Shown here: positions 18,208-25,448 of the stretch, piece after piece
How the letters are laid out: the number at the start of each line of letters is the position of its first letter
Numbering within the stretch: the stretch's first letter is position 1
Source of the DNA: Dyella tabacisoli
GTDB taxonomy: Bacteria > Pseudomonadota > Gammaproteobacteria > Xanthomonadales > Rhodanobacteraceae
Assembly: GCF_003350925.1 (NCBI RefSeq)
Contig: NZ_KZ857175.1
Location: forward strand, 124,001 to 188,000
Length of the DNA stretch: 64,000 nucleotides
Direction of reading: 5' to 3'
Position numbers and translations under genes: made by a program
Notes under the pieces: model-generated
What the model was told of the DNA's origin: nothing
The model's database searches: none
The model's input: the letters and a program-made list of their open reading frames with translations, nothing else

Positions 18208-18223
18208 GTCACTGACCCTTTAT
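18208..18223. repeat. Inverted copy of the CDI-cassette boundary repeat
   Basis: GTCACTGACCCTTTAT is the exact reverse complement of 17807-17822. It lies just outside the third immunity-like gene and marks the point where base composition returns to the host level before the methylase gene. Confidence 0.75.
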
Positions 18224-18249
18224 GTTTTGCGTACATGGCAATATAACCG

Positions 18250-19140
18250 CTATACCGTCAGGTAGAGTCGATCCGACACTTCTTCGCTTTCGAGAGACTG
18301 CCCACCCATCTGAAATCTGCGCAGCATCGACCGCCCGCAATGAACTGATACTTCCCGAGCGAACAACTTCGAAGGGGGTTTAATTGCAACGACATTCCCG
18401 CCGGATTTTTTAGTGCCGTCTATGCTCAAAGCAACAATGACGCCACGGCGTTTTGCCAGTCCGATCGCGTCAAACAACTCCGAGAGGCGAAATGCTTGGG
18501 CTCCATAGAGGATCGCTTGGCTGTCCTGATACGGAGGGTCGCAATAGATGAGGTCGCCAGACTGCGCACGATCGAACAGAAGGCGGTAGTCCGCATTGAC
18601 GAACTCGACTTTGCGGATACGGTCATGCCATGCGCGAGCGCGCTCGGCGAACCGATGGGGGGGCATTGGACTATGCGCGCCCGCAGGGGTTGACATGAAG
18701 CCATCCTTCTTGCGGAAACGCACCACGCCGCCATAGCAGGTCCGCGAAAGAAATAGCAGGTCCGCACCATTGGGCGAACGGTTGAAGGCGTCGCGAACGG
18801 AGGCATACGCAGCCTTCTTTCCAAGTTCACCGACAAGGGCATGCCTTTCTGCATACCAGTCAACGACAGTCTCGGGTGACTGTTTCAACGCCTGCCAGAT
18901 TTCGATCAATGGGGCGTATGCGTCGCCCGCCACTGCGCGCTTGGGCGCCAGCGTGCCAAGCACTGCCCCGCTACCGATGAAAGGCTCGTAATAGGTGCCG
19001 AAGCGAGCGGGGAAATGCTCGATGATTTCCGCGGCGAAACGCTGCTTGTTTCCGATCCACTTCAATAACTGCCCACGAAAAGGCGCGATCTTTGGCTGGT
19101 CGGTGTCTGGGAAGAGCGACGGGGAAAGCATTGCGTTCAT
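18250..19140 (-). CDS. Type II restriction-modification DNA adenine methyltransferase (D12 class)
   Basis: A 296-residue N6-adenine methyltransferase of the Dam/DpnII/EcoRV (D12) class. The AdoMet-binding motif I is at residues 53-58 (PFIGSG, preceded by RGQLLKWIGNK), and the catalytic DPPY is at 201-204 (DLIYCDPPYQD). It protects host DNA from the nuclease encoded by the divergent operon. The ATG at 19140 was chosen over the longer open frame because the upstream codons cover the promoter region; 19131 is another in-frame ATG. The recognition sequence cannot be read from the protein; GATC-type or GATATC-type sites are typical of this class. Confidence 0.9.
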   Translation of the reverse strand: MNAMLSPSLFPDTDQPKIAPFRGQLLKWIGNKQRFAAEIIEHFPARFGTYYEPFIGSGAVLGTLAPKRAVAGDAYAPLIEIWQALKQSPETVVDWYAERHALVGELGKKAAYASVRDAFNRSPNGADLLFLSRTCYGGVVRFRKKDGFMSTPAGAHSPMPPHRFAERARAWHDRIRKVEFVNADYRLLFDRAQSGDLIYCDPPYQDSQAILYGAQAFRLSELFDAIGLAKRRGVIVALSIDGTKKSGGNVVAIKPPSKLFAREVSVHCGRSMLRRFQMGGQSLESEEVSDRLYLTV

Positions 19141-19146
19141 GGCGCA

Positions 19147-19175
19147 ACAGTATCCTGTTTTGGGATAGCTCTCAA
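19147..19175 (-). promoter_or_regulatory. Methylase promoter with overlapping TATCC-N7-GGATA operator candidate
   Basis: On the minus strand TTGAGA (19175-19170) and TACTGT (19152-19147) are 17 bases apart, a plausible sigma-70 promoter that would start transcription close to the methylase ATG. In the spacer is the inverted repeat TATCC-N7-GGATA (19151-19167). Its place between the methylase and the divergent Xre gene fits a C-protein operator (C-box). Both are sequence readings only. Confidence 0.45.
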
Positions 19176-19195
19176 CTCCCTCGTAACCTTGGTCG

Positions 19196-19432
19196 ATGAA
19201 TAGCGATATCGATCGACATGAACACTTGGCGCGCCTGCTGCGTGATATACGCACTCACGCCGAACTTACACAGACGGAGGTCGCGGCAGCATTAGGTAAG
19301 CCGCAATCCTATGTGAGCAAGTATGAGAGTGGCGAACGTCGCCTTGACTTAGTGGAGTTGGCCGAACTTTGCTCCGTACTGCGCATATCGCTTTCCGAAC
19401 TCGTCAATGAGTTCGAGAGGAAATCGCGTTGA
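19196..19432 (+). CDS. Xre-family controller (C) protein of the restriction-modification system
   Basis: A 78-residue helix-turn-helix regulator: RLLRDIRTHAELTQTEVAAALGKPQSYVSKYESGERR forms a standard Xre HTH, followed by a short dimerisation part. It lies between the divergent methylase and the nuclease gene, whose start overlaps its stop, the usual layout of C-protein-controlled type II systems, in which the regulator delays nuclease expression until the methylase has protected the chromosome. There is no Shine-Dalgarno sequence before the ATG, consistent with a leaderless transcript. The inverted repeat TATCC-N7-GGATA just upstream is the candidate operator. Confidence 0.85.
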   Translation: MNSDIDRHEHLARLLRDIRTHAELTQTEVAAALGKPQSYVSKYESGERRLDLVELAELCSVLRISLSELVNEFERKSR

Positions 19433-20298
19433 AAGCAGACCCTCGTTTCTTATCGAGCCCCAAGAGTTTCTGGGCGTTGGTGCGCACTCTTTCGCAACAT
19501 CTTGGCTATACGGAACGCGGGCGGCGTGGCGAAGAAGGCCAGGTTGCCATTCATAGCGTTGCCGCCCAGGCCCGTGCTCTTTTTGAACTAGGGCTCAACC
19601 CAGAGGCTGTTCTGACAAAGCTTGGACCGACGGCGGAAGGGCTCAAACTTGAAGCCTATTTCCGTTATCGCGCCGAAGTATTGAATGGGTATGTTCAGCC
19701 GTTGCTAATGGACAAAGAAGATGTGCGGCCACTTTTTGAGAAACATTTCGCGCGGCTAAATCCAACCTGTCCCATCCCAATGAACAAGCAGAAGAACGAC
19801 AAGCGCGCGCCAGCGTTCTTGACTGGTCTTGTGAACATGCTCGTTCAGGAAGCAACCGGCGATCTTCCTTGCAACTACGACCCTCGCGAACTTACGACTT
19901 TCACAAGGGATGGCGTGCCAGTGCGTACCCTGGCACGCCGCGTTGACGGCGCTTTTCCGTCTGCGGTCAACCCTATCGCTCTGTGGGAGATCAAGGAGTA
20001 TTACTACACCACCACATTTGGAAGCCGCGTTGCGGATGGTGTTTACGAAACGCTACTCGATGGGTTAGAGCTCCAAGAAATGGAGCGGAACGAAGGTATT
20101 TCCGCCATGCACTATCTGTTTGTCGATAGTCGCTTTACATGGTGGAAATGTGGTCGTTCTTACCTGTGTCGCTTAATCGACATGCTCAATATGGGGTGTG
20201 CGACCGAGGTCATTTTTGGGCGAGAAGTGTTAGACCGTATCCCGGAGTTGGGTGCCGAGTGGGCACGCGTTTATCGTGGACGCTTTGGTACCGGCTAG
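19429..20298 (+). CDS. Type II restriction endonuclease, PD-(D/E)XK-like
   Basis: A 289-residue protein starting at TTG 19429, overlapping the controller's stop by four bases (TTGA) with GAGAGGA upstream. There is no other start for about 95 codons, so the TTG is preferred. A PD-(D/E)XK active site can be read as D173 (RRVDGAFP) and E187-I-K189 (ALWEIKEYY), with E/D and strand spacing typical of the fold. The protein is otherwise unfamiliar; I identify it as the nuclease by this motif and by its operon with an Xre controller and divergent D12 methylase. Base composition is slightly lower in GC than the host genes, which fits horizontal acquisition. Confidence 0.82.
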   Translation: MKADPRFLSSPKSFWALVRTLSQHLGYTERGRRGEEGQVAIHSVAAQARALFELGLNPEAVLTKLGPTAEGLKLEAYFRYRAEVLNGYVQPLLMDKEDVRPLFEKHFARLNPTCPIPMNKQKNDKRAPAFLTGLVNMLVQEATGDLPCNYDPRELTTFTRDGVPVRTLARRVDGAFPSAVNPIALWEIKEYYYTTTFGSRVADGVYETLLDGLELQEMERNEGISAMHYLFVDSRFTWWKCGRSYLCRLIDMLNMGCATEVIFGREVLDRIPELGAEWARVYRGRFGTG

Positions 20299-20686
20299 GC
20301 CATGCGCACGGCATAGAGTAAACAGCCTGGACCACCTCTGATAATAGGATTGCCCTCGATTTCTCGGGCACTTTGGCATAGGGTTTCCAAACGCACCCCG
20401 TCTGTGGCGGGGGAGCGTACGTTACCGGCTTAGCTTGCTTGTTTCTCTTGCTTACTCAGCGTTGGGGTTCGGGTGTGCTTACCCCAACCTATGGCGCTGT
20501 CGCTATCTGTGTAGTGGATCTGATGAAGCCAGATAGAGACAGCCTGAGTCTGCCGCGAGCTTGCACCAAAAGTCTGTCCAAATGTGCCCATCGCCATCGC
20601 ATGGTGTACATCGTGAGATGCCGTGACTGATCAGTCACTCAAGACGTTGCTGTCATCAGGTCAACTTACGCTTGCTCGGATATTCA
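20299..20686. other. Intergenic region between R-M system and HigA-like remnant
   Basis: No protein-like reading frame. It contains a short copy of repeat family B at 20461-20488 (GTTGGGGT...ACCCCAAC) and the 16-bp perfect palindrome at 20623-20638. No toxin gene was found, although the next gene resembles a HigA antitoxin. Confidence 0.6.
20623..20638. promoter_or_regulatory. Perfect 16-bp palindrome, candidate operator
   Basis: GTGACTGATCAGTCAC is fully self-complementary and lies about 50 bp before the frame of the HigA-like gene. HigA-type regulators bind such palindromes in their own promoters. Assignment to that gene is inference. Confidence 0.4.
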
Positions 20687-20981
20687 ATGGATCGTAAGAC
20701 GCGCGGCGGACGAACGTCACGAAATTCTCCGCGAGGAATTCATGGTTCCGATGAAGCTTTCGAGCCATGCGCTCGCCCGTGCTATCGGCGTAACGCCAGC
20801 GCGCGTTAACGATATCGCGAACGAGAAGCGTGGCATCACCGCTGATACTGCCTTGCGATTCGGCCGTTACTTTGGCACGACGGCGGGGGTATGGATCAAC
20901 TTACAGAAGCGGTTCGAATTGGAGACACCGCGCCGCAAGCCGGGCGACGCGCTACAGCGCCTCCATCCACGCGCGGCATAG
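20687..20981 (+). pseudogene. HigA-like Xre antitoxin with N-terminal frameshift
   Basis: From ATG 20742 an intact 79-residue frame encodes most of a HigA-family antitoxin: KLSSHALARAIGVTPARVNDI is the helix-turn-helix and GRYFGTTAGVWINLQKRFELE the conserved C-terminal helix. The family's N-terminal HEILREEF segment is present just upstream in the same frame but has no start codon; an ATG at 20687 (MDRKTRGGRTS) begins in another frame and would need a one-base shift near 20718. So the gene appears frameshifted, unless ATG 20742 suffices. The partner HigB toxin is absent on both sides. A stand-alone regulator is the alternative reading. Confidence 0.65.
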
Positions 20982-21401
20982 CGCGCGGGATAAGGGCGAG
21001 GCCTTGATTGCCTGTCGCAGCCGCCGAGCCGCCAGGCGGCTTCAAGTGCCCCTTTCCCCATGACATTGACGCCATACACGCCGAGTCGACCTGGTTTGGC
21101 GTATACATATCTAGGAATTGTCTGATTCCTGGCATGGCGTTGGCTCGCCACACTTCGCGGCGAATGACGTCATACCAGGGATGGGTCGGCGTCGACGCCC
21201 TGAGTTGGACTGGCTACGCGCCGCCCGCGAGCGGGGGCTTGCTTGAGGTCTCAACAACGTCCCGACGGGGGATGGTTAGAAGCGGTGCGTCAGGTTCTTG
21301 TCGCAGGGAAAGCGTCGTTAGGGATGCGGGTTAATTAACGAGCCCAGTGGGCTTTCGTTGCCTTACCGATAAGGAACGACTCTCGAACGTGGAGCGGTGC
21401 T
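20982..21401. other. Intergenic region upstream of pgaA
   Basis: 420 bp without a convincing gene. It holds a small inverted repeat AGGAAT-N6-ATTCCT (21113-21130) and an imperfect hairpin at 21337-21359 (AACGA-GCCC / GGGC-TT-TCGTT) about 45 bp before pgaA. No c-di-GMP riboswitch consensus was seen. The pga promoter presumably lies here. Confidence 0.5.
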
Positions 21402-23486
21402 ATGCCGATATCTGGAGTGCCGTCTTTCGCCTCGTATAGCGGGCGTCGTCGCCTGAGGCTGGCTATTGCCTGGACGCTGGCATCGGGCGTTTTGCTGGCG
21501 CATGCGGCCACGCCGGCGATGCAGAGCACGGGGCGCGGGCCGTTGCTGGCCAGCGCCATAAAGCAGCGCGATAGCGGAAACCGCATCCAGGCCCTGGCGT
21601 TGTGTGAAGACGTGCTGCAGCGTTGGCCGAACGACCCCGATGCCTTGTGGCTGCGGGTTCGGTTGCTGTCGGAACTGGGCGCCGCCAACCAGGCCTTGCA
21701 GTTGGCGCGTCAGCTTGATCCGCCTTTGGCGGCCACGGAGATGGCAAAGCTGCAAGCCGATCTGGCGGCGCATCAAGCGCGCTGGGCCAAGGCCATGCCG
21801 GCCGATGCTCGCCAGCCCTATGCCGAAGCGGATCGCGCCGTTGCGACCCAGGATGACGCGCTTGCGCACTACGGCAGCCTGCCGGATGTCGCCACGCGCG
21901 TTGGTGCGGATCGTCTGGTCTCCTACGATGAGGCGTCGCGCAGCGCTCTGGCCGTAAGCGACTATCAGGTCATGCGGCAAGCCGGCAAACAGCCGCCGCT
22001 CTATGCCGAAGCGGCAGTGGCCAACGCGTTGCTACAGCAACGCTTGCCGGAGCAGGCGATTCCGCTTTACGAGGACAGCGTCAAGCGTCTGCCTGGGCCC
22101 TATGCCGATAACGAATCCGATCCGCACGTGTCATTGATGCATGCCTATCTCGAAGCGGGGCGTCATCGCGAGGCGCTGGCGCTGATCGATAAGACGGCGG
22201 CGAACGAACCGGCGTGGCTACCGGCACCGGGTTCCACGGTGCCTCGTTCGAATGTGCATAAGGTCGAGGACGATCTCAGCGCGGCACAGGCGCGTGAAAA
22301 CGTATGGCTATACCGGGATGCCTGGCAACGTATCGATGCACTGCACGCACAGGCGCCATCGAATCAGGAGCTATGGGGCGCACTGGCGCATGCGGAGCGC
22401 ACACGCGGCTGGCCGCGTCGCTCGGAAAACAGCTTGGTGAGTGCGGCGGGGCTCGACCCCAGCGATATGGGCATGCGTCTGGATGCGATTGACGCATGGC
22501 GCGAGTTGAACGATTTCGCTCGGGTCGAGCCGGCGCTGCGCGAGGTAGAAGCGGTGACGCCGCGTGATCCGCATGTGCAATTGACCCGCACCGAATGGGA
22601 GCGGCAGCGCGGCTGGCAGTTCGATTTCGAACATGATCGCGGCAAGGGTGGCACCGCCACATTCGGCGATTACGATCATGAAACCCAGGCGACTTTGCTG
22701 AGTCCGTTGCTGGCCGACTACTGGCGGGTGTATGCAATCACCCGGCTCGCCGGCGCTTCGCTGCAGGAAGGCCATGCCGAGCGAGAGCGTCTTGGCGTGG
22801 GTGTGCGTGCCTACGCGCGCGGTCTGGAAGCCTATGTGCAGGCCTTGCCGGGCTTGGGCGAGCATACCTATGGCACGGCGCTAGAGGCCGGGGTGAAGTG
22901 GTTTCCGAGCGATCACTGGACCTTCGGCGCCGATTGGAGCAGCAAGGGCGATGCCGATGTCCCGCTGCGTGCAAGCTTTTACCGTGTGGTGGCGAAGACA
23001 CTCGATGTGCGGGTGGAATGGCGTGCGAGTGAAATGACCTCGGCCAAGCTCACCGCGTCGCATGATCGCTTCAGCGACGGCAATCGCCGCACGGGTTGGC
23101 AGGGCGAAGTGGTACAGCGGTTGTACACGGCGCCGTATCTCACGCTCGATGGTGGCGTGCAACTGGGCACCTCGCGCAACCGGCTTGCTTCGGTGCCGTA
23201 TTACAGCCCGAGTTCAGCGCATTGGGGCATGCTTACCGGCCGCTTGGAGAACATGCTGTACCAGCGCTACGAGCGCGCCTGGCGTCAGCGCCTCGACGTG
23301 GCGATCGGTTCGTATCAAGAGCGCTATTTCGGTTCGAGCTGGGCGGCCAGTGCGCGTTACGGGCAAGTGTTTCAGCCACGCGGTGGGCTGGCGTTCGGCT
23401 GGGGGCTGAGCTGGAACAGCCAGCCTTATGCCGGCAGGCGAGAGGCGCGGGTGATGCTTGACCTCACCGCGCATTGGGGGGAGTGA
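21402..23486 (+). CDS. pgaA: Poly-beta-1,6-N-acetylglucosamine export porin PgaA
   Basis: First gene of the four-gene exopolysaccharide operon. PgaA is the outer-membrane porin through which partly deacetylated poly-GlcNAc leaves the cell. The 694-residue protein has a signal peptide with a basic front (SGRRRLRLAIAW) ending near HAATPA, a periplasmic superhelix of TPR repeats over roughly residues 45-380 (for example NRIQALALCEDVLQRWPNDP), and a C-terminal beta-barrel that ends VMLDLTAHWGE. It is somewhat shorter than the E. coli protein (about 800 residues), mainly in the TPR part. The start has GGAG eight bases upstream. Its stop is three bases from the ATG of pgaB. Confidence 0.93.
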   Translation: MPISGVPSFASYSGRRRLRLAIAWTLASGVLLAHAATPAMQSTGRGPLLASAIKQRDSGNRIQALALCEDVLQRWPNDPDALWLRVRLLSELGAANQALQLARQLDPPLAATEMAKLQADLAAHQARWAKAMPADARQPYAEADRAVATQDDALAHYGSLPDVATRVGADRLVSYDEASRSALAVSDYQVMRQAGKQPPLYAEAAVANALLQQRLPEQAIPLYEDSVKRLPGPYADNESDPHVSLMHAYLEAGRHREALALIDKTAANEPAWLPAPGSTVPRSNVHKVEDDLSAAQARENVWLYRDAWQRIDALHAQAPSNQELWGALAHAERTRGWPRRSENSLVSAAGLDPSDMGMRLDAIDAWRELNDFARVEPALREVEAVTPRDPHVQLTRTEWERQRGWQFDFEHDRGKGGTATFGDYDHETQATLLSPLLADYWRVYAITRLAGASLQEGHAERERLGVGVRAYARGLEAYVQALPGLGEHTYGTALEAGVKWFPSDHWTFGADWSSKGDADVPLRASFYRVVAKTLDVRVEWRASEMTSAKLTASHDRFSDGNRRTGWQGEVVQRLYTAPYLTLDGGVQLGTSRNRLASVPYYSPSSAHWGMLTGRLENMLYQRYERAWRQRLDVAIGSYQERYFGSSWAASARYGQVFQPRGGLAFGWGLSWNSQPYAGRREARVMLDLTAHWGE

Positions 23487-23488
23487 CC

Positions 23489-25438
23489 ATGCGTCGGCTT
23501 ATTTCCCCGCGGTTTATTTCCCCATGGCTTATTTCCCTACGGCTTTTGTCCTTGCTGCTTCTGCTGCTGTTCGCCGCGGGCACCGCCTCGGCGCTGGATC
23601 GCCTGAGCATGTTGAGCCAGCCGTTGCCGGCGCGGTTGCCGTTGCCGCCGCTGATCGTGCTCAATTATCACGATGTGCGCGATGACATCCGCGATGCCGG
23701 TCGCCTGGACAGCACCGCGATCAGTACCGATCACTTGATCGCGCATTTCGACTGGCTGCGCGCGAATGGCTTTCATATGGTCAGCCTGGACGACGTGCTG
23801 GCCGCCGAGCGTGGGCAGCGCGTCTTGCCGGACAAGGCGGTGCTGTTGACCTTCGACGATGGTTTGCTCAGTGCCTATACGCGGGTGTTTCCGTTGCTGC
23901 GCGCTTATGGCTACCCCGCGTTGTTCGCGCTGGAAGGCTCGTGGATGGATTTGCCGGCGGGGAAGACTTTTGACTACAACGGTGAAAAATGCGGTCACGA
24001 GTGTTTTGTGAGCTGGCAACAGGCGCGTGAGATGCAGGTTTCGGGCCTGATCGAGTTGGCCTCGCATACGTATGACTTGCACCAAGGCATCGTGGCTAAT
24101 CCACAAGGCAATATGATGCCGGCGGCGGTCAGCCTGGCCTACGACGCCAAGCAGGGCTACGAGACCGCGGCCGCTTATCGCGCCCGCGTGCACGCCGATC
24201 TCAAGCGGAGCGCCGACGAGATCGAGCACGAAACCGGCCGTCGCCCGCGTGCGGTGGTCTGGCCTTACGGCAGCTTCAATCGCGCGGCCGAAAAGGAGGC
24301 TGCCGCGGTGGGCCTCACCGTGTCGCTCAGCCTGGACGACAACCCCGCCCAGCTAACCGTGGGCGCGAGCATTCCGCGTTTGCTGATTTCCGACAACATC
24401 GGCGTCGATGGACTCGCCACCTTGATTTACCGGCAGCGCGTGGTGGAGCCGCAGCGGGTCGTGCAAGTGGATCTGGATTACGTCTACGACGCCGATCCGG
24501 CGCAGCAGGAGAAAAACCTTTCGGCGCTGCTCGACCGCATCAAACGCATGAAACCCACCCAGGTGTGGTTGCAGGCTTATGCCGACCCGGACGGCAATGG
24601 CGTGGTTAACGCGGTGTATTTCCCGAACCGTCATCTGCCGATGCGCGCCGATTTGTTCTCGCGCGTGGCGTGGCAATTGCGCACGCGCGCCGGTGTGCAG
24701 GTATATGCGTGGATGCCGGTGCTGGCCTTCCGTTTTCCACAGGCGACGGCATTGCCCAGCTTGGGCCGCTCCGATCAGCGCAAGGATGGGGATCACTATC
24801 GCCTGGCCCCGTGGGACCCTGCCGTGCGCCGCATGATCGGCGAGGTCTACGAAGACCTCGCCATGCACGCGTCGATGCACGGGCTGCTGTTTTCCGACGA
24901 CGCCTATATACGCGATACGGATAACCTGGGGCCGCTGGCGGGCAGCACGCCGGCGCAGCGCACGCAGTATCTGATCGATTTCACCAACGAGCTGACGGCG
25001 CGCACGCGCGAGTGGCGCACGCAGATCAAGACCGCGCGCAATATTTATGCGCGGCCGGTATTGGAGCCGCAGGCCGAAGCCTGGTTCGCGCAGAGCCTGC
25101 CGGCGTTTAATGCCGCCTACGACTACACCGCGTTGATGGCGATGCCGCAGTTGGATAAACAGCCGGCGACGGCTGCCTGGTTCCGCCGCCTCGTCGCGGT
25201 AGTCGCCGCCCAGCCGCAGGGCCTGGATCGCACTCTGTTCGAGTTGGCGACGGTGGATTGGCGCAACGGTAATAAGCCGGTATCGGCCCAAGTACTCGGT
25301 GCGCGTATTCGCCTGCTGCAGATGCAAGGCGCCAGGCATATCGGCTACTACCCGGACAACTTCATTACCGGGCACCCGGCGCTGGAAGCGATTCGGCCGT
25401 ATATCTCGGCCGCTGAATATCCGTACCGGGAACGCTGA
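23489..25438 (+). CDS. pgaB: Poly-GlcNAc N-deacetylase PgaB
   Basis: PgaB removes a fraction of the acetyl groups from the polymer in the periplasm, which is needed for export. The N-terminal polysaccharide-deacetylase domain shows NYHDVRDD, the metal-binding D123-D124 in TFDDG, and H193/H198 in ASHTYDLH; WPYG follows. The C-terminal half (from about residue 330, VVQVDLDYVYD) is the glycoside-hydrolase-like PgaB domain that binds or cleaves the polymer. The ATG at 23489 follows GGGGGAG and was preferred over TTG 23474. Unlike E. coli PgaB, the signal peptide (LLLLLLFAAGTASALD) has no lipobox cysteine, so the protein is probably soluble in the periplasm or anchored otherwise. Confidence 0.94.
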   Translation: MRRLISPRFISPWLISLRLLSLLLLLLFAAGTASALDRLSMLSQPLPARLPLPPLIVLNYHDVRDDIRDAGRLDSTAISTDHLIAHFDWLRANGFHMVSLDDVLAAERGQRVLPDKAVLLTFDDGLLSAYTRVFPLLRAYGYPALFALEGSWMDLPAGKTFDYNGEKCGHECFVSWQQAREMQVSGLIELASHTYDLHQGIVANPQGNMMPAAVSLAYDAKQGYETAAAYRARVHADLKRSADEIEHETGRRPRAVVWPYGSFNRAAEKEAAAVGLTVSLSLDDNPAQLTVGASIPRLLISDNIGVDGLATLIYRQRVVEPQRVVQVDLDYVYDADPAQQEKNLSALLDRIKRMKPTQVWLQAYADPDGNGVVNAVYFPNRHLPMRADLFSRVAWQLRTRAGVQVYAWMPVLAFRFPQATALPSLGRSDQRKDGDHYRLAPWDPAVRRMIGEVYEDLAMHASMHGLLFSDDAYIRDTDNLGPLAGSTPAQRTQYLIDFTNELTARTREWRTQIKTARNIYARPVLEPQAEAWFAQSLPAFNAAYDYTALMAMPQLDKQPATAAWFRRLVAVVAAQPQGLDRTLFELATVDWRNGNKPVSAQVLGARIRLLQMQGARHIGYYPDNFITGHPALEAIRPYISAAEYPYRER

Positions 25439-25448
25439 GGAGGCACGC

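Noticed and set aside
21113-21130. AGGAAT-N6-ATTCCT inverted repeat
   Set aside because: Only 6-bp arms in a 420-bp gap; such short repeats are expected by chance.
20867-21153. Two minus-strand frames over the HigA-like gene end
   Set aside because: Antisense to the HigA-like coding sequence for part of their length, no ribosome site, no domain recognised.
20982-21401. c-di-GMP riboswitch upstream of pgaA
   Set aside because: Searched by eye for the GEMM consensus because pga is c-di-GMP controlled; no matching sequence, only a short hairpin.
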